Below the pieces are notes generated by a model that was not told the DNA's origin, searched no databases, and saw only the letters and a list, made by a program, of their open reading frames with translations. From the NCBI RefSeq assembly GCF_009363055.1, contig NZ_CP045292.1:2790001-2854000 (forward strand): a stretch of DNA of 64,000 nt, given 5' to 3'. The position numbers and the translations under genes were made by a program. Positions 59,427-64,000 of this stretch are shown here, one piece after another. Numbering within the stretch: the stretch's first letter is position 1; each line of letters starts with the position of its first letter. The stretch is from Flavobacterium haoranii. Lineage in GTDB: Bacteria > Bacteroidota > Bacteroidia > Flavobacteriales > Flavobacteriaceae.

Positions 59427-60716
59427 ATGAACAAAATCGCCATCATCGGACTAGGCTACGTAGGCCTACCATTAGCCCGTTTATTTGCTACGAAATACCC
59501 AGTAGTAGGATTCGATATCAATCAAAATCGTATTCAAGAATTACGTTCAGGTACAGACAGTACTTTAGAAGTTTCTGACGAAATATTGCAAGCGGTTTTA
59601 GTAATAAATAATCCGGTGGCTGAGGCTCTCGAAGCCACCGGTTTATATTGTTCCTCAGATTTAAACGACATCAAAGACGCCAACACATATATCGTAACGG
59701 TGCCCACTCCTGTAGATAAGCATAATAAGCCAGATTTAACTCCTTTATATAAAGCTTCAGAAACGGTGGGTAAAGTCTTGAAAAAGGGAGATGTGGTAAT
59801 TTATGAATCTACAGTGTATCCTGGAGCTACAGAGGAAGAATGTATCCCTGTTTTGGAAAAAATTTCGGGATTGAAATTTAACGAAGACTTTTTTGCGGGT
59901 TACTCACCAGAGCGCATTAATCCAGGGGATAAAGAGCATACCGTAGAAAAAATCCTTAAAGTGACCTCTGGCTCTACTCCAGAAATAGGCGTAAAAGTAA
60001 ATGAATTATATAAAACAGTAATTACAGCAGGAACGCATTTGGCACCAACTATTAAGGTTGCTGAGGCGGCTAAAGTAATTGAAAACTCACAACGAGATAT
60101 TAATATTGCTTTTGTAAATGAGTTGGCTAAAATTTTTAATATTTTAGATATAGACACTCACGCTGTTTTGGAAGCGGCAGGAACCAAATGGAATTTTTTA
60201 CCTTTTAGACCAGGTTTGGTTGGCGGACATTGTATTGGGGTAGATCCTTATTACTTAGCCCAAAAAGCACAAGAGCATGGTTACCATCCAGAAATTATTT
60301 TGGCAGGAAGAAGACTGAATGATTCTATGGGAGAATATGTAGCTGCTCAAGTAGTGAAATTAATGATTAAAAAAGGGATTACTGTAAAAGGGGCGAATTT
60401 ATTGTTATTAGGGGTGACCTTTAAGGAAAATTGCCCAGATGTTCGAAATACCAAAATAGTAGATGTGGTAAAAGCATTAGAAGATTACGGCATTCATGTA
60501 ACTATTTTTGATCCATGGGCAAATCCTGCAGAGGTAAAACATGAATACAATTTAGTTTGTCACGATGAACTGGTTTCAGGATCTAAATATGAGGCTATTG
60601 TCCTAGGAGTGGCACACAAAGAATTCTTAAACTTAGATCTAGAACTGCTAAAAAGAGAAAATGCAGTGGTGTATGATGTGAAAGGGGTTTTAAAAAATAG
60701 TGACGCGAAATTGTAA
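59427..60716 (+). CDS. UDP-N-acetyl-hexosamine 6-dehydrogenase, TviB/WbpO type, with an in-frame palindromic insert
   Basis: A 429-residue nucleotide-sugar dehydrogenase that oxidises C6 of UDP-GlcNAc or UDP-GalNAc. NAD motif GLGYVGLPLA, TVPTPVDKHNKPDLTPLYKA, the YESTVYPGATEEEC segment, YSPERINPGDKEH, catalytic cysteine 269 in LVGGHCIGVDPYYL and TFKENCPDVRNTK identify it. Compared with Salmonella TviB as I remember it, the stretch between SGTDSTLE and DIKDAN is about 13 residues longer; residues 62-72 (NPVAEALEATG) are encoded by a palindromic repeat. The catalytic core is intact, so the enzyme is probably active. Confidence 0.92.
   Translation: MNKIAIIGLGYVGLPLARLFATKYPVVGFDINQNRIQELRSGTDSTLEVSDEILQAVLVINNPVAEALEATGLYCSSDLNDIKDANTYIVTVPTPVDKHNKPDLTPLYKASETVGKVLKKGDVVIYESTVYPGATEEECIPVLEKISGLKFNEDFFAGYSPERINPGDKEHTVEKILKVTSGSTPEIGVKVNELYKTVITAGTHLAPTIKVAEAAKVIENSQRDINIAFVNELAKIFNILDIDTHAVLEAAGTKWNFLPFRPGLVGGHCIGVDPYYLAQKAQEHGYHPEIILAGRRLNDSMGEYVAAQVVKLMIKKGITVKGANLLLLGVTFKENCPDVRNTKIVDVVKALEDYGIHVTIFDPWANPAEVKHEYNLVCHDELVSGSKYEAIVLGVAHKEFLNLDLELLKRENAVVYDVKGVLKNSDAKL
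59613..59641. repeat. Palindromic element inside the TviB-type gene
   Basis: Perfect 9-base arms CCGGTGGCT (59613-59621) and AGCCACCGG (59633-59641) enclose the loop GAGGCTCTCGA, identical to that at 58333-58343. It is read in frame and adds residues to a surface region of the enzyme. The arms differ from the intergenic copy but are again complementary. Confidence 0.8.
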
Positions 60717-60758
60717 ATAAACAATGAAATCACTTTATTTCAAATACAAAACAAAAAA

Positions 60759-61805
60759 ATGAAAAAAATATTGATTACCGGTGGTGCAGGATTTATTGGC
60801 TCACATGTGGTTAGGAGGTTTGTGAAAAACTATCCCAACTATCAAATTTTCAATTTAGATGCACTTACCTATGCAGGTAATTTAGAAAATATTGCGGATA
60901 TAGAAAATGAATCAAATTATACCTTTATAAAAGGAGATATAGTAGAGGCAGATTTTATAAACAATCTTTTTCATGAACATCAATTTGATGGAGTTATTCA
61001 TTTAGCGGCTGAATCCCATGTGGACAGATCAATCACAGACCCACTGAGTTTTGTAAAGACCAATGTAATTGGAACCATGAACTTACTAAATGCAGCTAAA
61101 GATTCGTGGAACGATAATTTTGATAATAAACGTTTCTATCATATTTCAACAGATGAGGTGTATGGTTCACTGGGAGCAGAAGGCTTATTTACAGAATCAA
61201 CAGCTTATGATCCAAAATCACCTTATTCTGCATCAAAAGCAGCATCTGACCATTTTGTACGTGCTTACGGAGAAACCTATGGCCTACCTTATGTGATAAC
61301 AAATTGTTCTAATAATTACGGTCCTAACCATTTTCCAGAAAAATTAATTCCATTATTTATTAACAATATAATCGAAAATAAACCGTTACCTGTTTATGGC
61401 GATGGTAAATATACCCGTGATTGGTTATTTGTCGAAGACCATGCTAGCGCAATTGATTTGGTTTTTCATGAAGGTAAAAATCAGGAGACCTATAACATTG
61501 GAGGTTTTAATGAGTGGCAAAATATAGATTTAGTAAAACTATTATGTCAACAAATGGATAAAAAGTTGGAAAGAAATGAAGGGGAATCCGAAAAATTAAT
61601 TACATTTGTAAAAGACCGACCTGGACATGATTTAAGATATGCTATTGATGCTACAAAAATCAATAAGGAATTAGGTTGGAAACCCTCTGTAACTTTTGAA
61701 CAAGGATTGGAAAAAACAATAGATTGGTTTTTGTCAAATAAAGAATGGTTACAAAATGTTACATCAGGCGAGAACCAAAACTATTACCAAAAGCAATACA
61801 AGTAG
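60759..61805 (+). CDS. rfbB: dTDP-glucose 4,6-dehydratase
   Basis: RfbB/RmlB converts dTDP-glucose to dTDP-4-keto-6-deoxyglucose, the branch point to rhamnose and other deoxy sugars. The 348-residue protein has ITGGAGFIGSHVVRRF at the NAD site, HLAAESHVDRSITDP, the STDEVYGSLG catalytic segment, YSASKAASDHFVRAY with the Tyr-Lys pair, and DRPGHDLRYAIDATKI. It lies four bases before rfbA; rfbC and rfbD are not in the window and may lie beyond its end. Confidence 0.97.
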   Translation: MKKILITGGAGFIGSHVVRRFVKNYPNYQIFNLDALTYAGNLENIADIENESNYTFIKGDIVEADFINNLFHEHQFDGVIHLAAESHVDRSITDPLSFVKTNVIGTMNLLNAAKDSWNDNFDNKRFYHISTDEVYGSLGAEGLFTESTAYDPKSPYSASKAASDHFVRAYGETYGLPYVITNCSNNYGPNHFPEKLIPLFINNIIENKPLPVYGDGKYTRDWLFVEDHASAIDLVFHEGKNQETYNIGGFNEWQNIDLVKLLCQQMDKKLERNEGESEKLITFVKDRPGHDLRYAIDATKINKELGWKPSVTFEQGLEKTIDWFLSNKEWLQNVTSGENQNYYQKQYK

Positions 61806-61808
61806 AAT

Positions 61809-62681
61809 ATGAAAGGAATAATCTTAGCAGGAGGTTCAGGTACTAGACTACATCCTCTAACGATCGCAGTATCCAAACAATTGCTACCCATCTATGACAA
61901 ACCAATGATTTATTATCCCTTGTCGGTTTTGATGTTAGCTGGAATTAGAGAAATTTTAATTATTTCCACGCCGCACGATTTACCCAACTTCATCAAGTTA
62001 CTAGGAGATGGTAGTCAGTTTGGAATTCAACTTTCTTATGCCGAGCAACCTTCACCCGATGGATTGGCACAAGCCTTTATCATCGGTAAAGCGTTTATAG
62101 GTAATGATGACGTATGTTTGGTGTTAGGAGACAACATTTTTTATGGAGCTGGTCTACAAAAATTATTAGCTGAATCTGTTCGAAAAGTACAAGAGCATAG
62201 ACAGGCTGTAGTGTTTGGCTATTATGTAGAAGACCCTGAACGTTATGGTGTGGCTGAATTTAATGCAGCAGGTAAAGTATTGAGCATAGAAGAAAAACCC
62301 AAAGCACCGAAATCGAATTATGCGGTGGTAGGGCTTTACTTTTATCCAAGCTCAGTGGTTCAAATGGCCGAACAAGTGAAGCCTTCTGCTCGCGGAGAAC
62401 TTGAGATTACCTCAGTAAACCGGTATTACTTAGAAAACGATATTTTGCATTTACAAATCATGTCCCGTGGTTTCGCATGGCTCGATACGGGCACACATGA
62501 AGCGTTGACAGAAGCAACGGAATTTGTAAAAGCGGTGGAAAAAAGAACGGGTCTCAAAATTGCTTGTTTAGAGGAGATTGCATTGAGAATGAATTACATT
62601 TCATATGAAAAGTTAAATGAGATAGCGATCCATGGCGGAAAAAGCGATTATTTTAAGTATCTTAATAAATTGATTAAATAA
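61809..62681 (+). CDS. rfbA: Glucose-1-phosphate thymidylyltransferase
   Basis: RfbA/RmlA makes dTDP-glucose from dTTP and glucose-1-phosphate. The 290-residue protein starts [18 protein letters not shown], the nucleotide-binding signature, and contains [20 protein letters not shown], the DNIFYGAGL metal site, [18 protein letters not shown] and [10 protein letters not shown]. Full length. It works directly before RfbB in the pathway, and the genes are three bases apart. Confidence 0.98.
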   Translation: MKGIILAGGSGTRLHPLTIAVSKQLLPIYDKPMIYYPLSVLMLAGIREILIISTPHDLPNFIKLLGDGSQFGIQLSYAEQPSPDGLAQAFIIGKAFIGNDDVCLVLGDNIFYGAGLQKLLAESVRKVQEHRQAVVFGYYVEDPERYGVAEFNAAGKVLSIEEKPKAPKSNYAVVGLYFYPSSVVQMAEQVKPSARGELEITSVNRYYLENDILHLQIMSRGFAWLDTGTHEALTEATEFVKAVEKRTGLKIACLEEIALRMNYISYEKLNEIAIHGGKSDYFKYLNKLIK

Positions 62682-62685
62682 AATT

Positions 62686-64000
62686 TTGAAGGGATTAAAA
62701 CAAAAAGCTTTAAACGGAGCAAAATGGAGCTTACTCGAAAAAGTTATAAATATCGGGTTTGAATTTGCAGTTGGTATTGTTTTAGCGAGGCTGCTAATGC
62801 CTACTGATTTTGGTACTGTTGCTATTATTTCTGTAATCATTTCATTTTCATTGATATTTGTAAATAGTGGATTTAGCCAATCACTAGTCAGAGACCCAGA
62901 GGTTGGCAATAAAGATTTTTCTACAATATTCTTTTTCAATTTGGCTGTAGGAATACTTTTTTATGGCTTTATTTTTTTTCTTTCACCCAGTATTGCTAGT
63001 TTTTATGAGAATAATGAATTGACATTATATGTTAAGGTTCTCGGATTATCGATTTTCTTTTCTTCGCTTACCCTTGTACAAAGAGTAAACCTAACAAGGG
63101 AGATGAATTTTAAATTGATGAGTAAAATAGGCATAGCATCCAGTTTATCCTCAGGAATTTTAGCACTAGGTATGGCATTTAGTGGATTTGGGATATGGAG
63201 TTTAATAGCAAAGACTATATCACGAGAAATAATTCAAACGAGTTTGTTTTGGTTTAACAATAAATGGAAACCTTCATCCGTATTTGAGTCAACAATTTTA
63301 ATGAAGCACTTCAAATATGGGTCAAATTTTCTTTTAAGTGCTATTATTGGACAATTTTACAATAATATTTTAGCGTTGACTATAGGTAAAATTTATAATC
63401 TTCAAACTCTAGGATACTATAATCGTGCACAACTTTTTTCTAATACAATTTCAGAAAATGTTGGTGGTGTTATGACAAGTGTTTCCTTTCCTGCTTTAGC
63501 GAAGGTTCAAAATGATAGAGAAAAATTTGTTAATGGAGTTAGCTTATTATTGAGACAAGCTTTCTATGTCATAGGAATATTAATGATTTTAGTGTTTTTT
63601 TCAGCAAAGGCATTTATACCTTTTTACTTGGGAGTCAATGGGAAAAAGCTGGTGAATATTTACAATATCTATCTGTTATTGGTTTTTTTGGTATGTTAAA
63701 TTCTATATTAGTAAATTCTATTAGTGTAACAGGTAAATCAAATATTTATTTGTTTATTCAAATTTGGGCGTTGGCTTTAAATATTATTTCTTTGACTTTT
63801 GGCTATTTTTATGGAATAGAGGTAATGTTATCACTTCTAATTTTATTTTATGTGTTTTCATATTTATTAATATCTCATGTCTTCAATCTTTTTTTCAATT
63901 ATTCGATATTAAATCAATTTAAAGATTATAAATCTTTGATGAAAGTAATCGTTCCAGCAATGTTAATTGGGATTATTTTTTCGATCTTTGAAAGTTCAAT
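62686..64000 (+). CDS. Oligosaccharide flippase, Wzx/PST family (frame broken near 63631; runs off the window)
   Basis: A polytopic membrane protein of the polysaccharide transporter family that moves lipid-linked repeat units across the inner membrane. It appears to start at a TTG at 62686 (KGLKQKALNGAKWSLLEKVI), four bases after rfbA. At least nine hydrophobic segments are seen (NIGFEFAVGIVLARLLM, FGTVAIISVIISFSLIFV). The frame stops at 63699, but one base added near 63631-63636 continues into QWEKAGEYLQYLSVIGFFGM and on without a stop to the window end, so the gene is 3' partial. Confidence 0.88.

Noticed and set aside
60559..60584. A sequence in the TviB-type gene resembling the common GTCATGCTGAACTTGTTTCAG intergenic palindrome, suggesting a second in-frame insertion
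   Set aside because: The stem is imperfect, and comparison with the TviB sequence as I remember it shows only about one residue of length difference there. Probably chance codon similarity.

Overview
The window is AT-rich bacterial DNA from the phylum Bacteroidota, most likely a Flavobacteriaceae close to Flavobacterium. The reasons are the ribosomal gene order and protein types, repeated promoter boxes of the Bacteroidota form TAnnTTTG (several with TTG about 18-22 bases upstream), type IX secretion system (T9SS) sorting domains, a PorP/SprF protein beside a SprB-like adhesin, and an UpxY-type antiterminator. No tRNA, rRNA, CRISPR array, transposase or phage gene was seen.

1-9.9 kb: the end of the S10 cluster plus the spc and alpha clusters on the + strand (rplP to rplQ, with secY, infA, rpmJ and rpoA). 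A promoter and a strong hairpin lie before rpsH, a smaller hairpin lies before rpsD, and a terminator follows rplQ. 9.9-23.5 kb: housekeeping genes. These are an exported protein of unknown function, carA, eno, citrate synthase, two guanidino-group-modifying enzymes (an arginine-deiminase-like protein and CtlX), an Rrf2 regulator with a sulfate-assimilation operon (DUF2061-cysH-cysD-cysN) behind a clear operator, marC, a CoA-binding protein, a sodium:solute symporter and recR. 23.5-28.3 kb: a capsule or exopolysaccharide export unit (wza, wzc, UDP-glucose dehydrogenase).

28.3-49.1 kb: a surface-protein region. It holds a giant SprB-like adhesin of about 2355 residues with a PorP/SprF partner, a T9SS type A protein with a tiny membrane protein, an outer-membrane barrel protein, an OmpA-family protein, a TPR/LuxR-type regulator, and a 1657-residue T9SS protein carrying six 93-residue tandem repeats. 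49.1-64 kb: glmS followed by a polysaccharide biosynthesis locus (WbpM/PglF-type dehydratase, a small regulator, UpxY, a WbpP-type epimerase, an AAA ATPase, a TagD-like cytidylyltransferase, a TviB/WbpO-type dehydrogenase, rfbB, rfbA and a Wzx flippase cut by the window edge). It is broken up by long repeat-filled gaps.

Two themes run through the window. First, at least eleven genes between 16.8 and 63.6 kb, including the normally essential glmS, have broken reading frames. Most are single-base losses in homopolymers, so sequence error is the simplest reading, and I give the repaired extents. Second, non-coding DNA carries period-7 tandem arrays, usually starting at a stop codon, as well as duplicated modules and palindromes. 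One palindrome sits in-frame inside the TviB-type gene and shares a 15-base core with an intergenic copy.

Domain names come from recognition of motifs and architecture; no database search was run.
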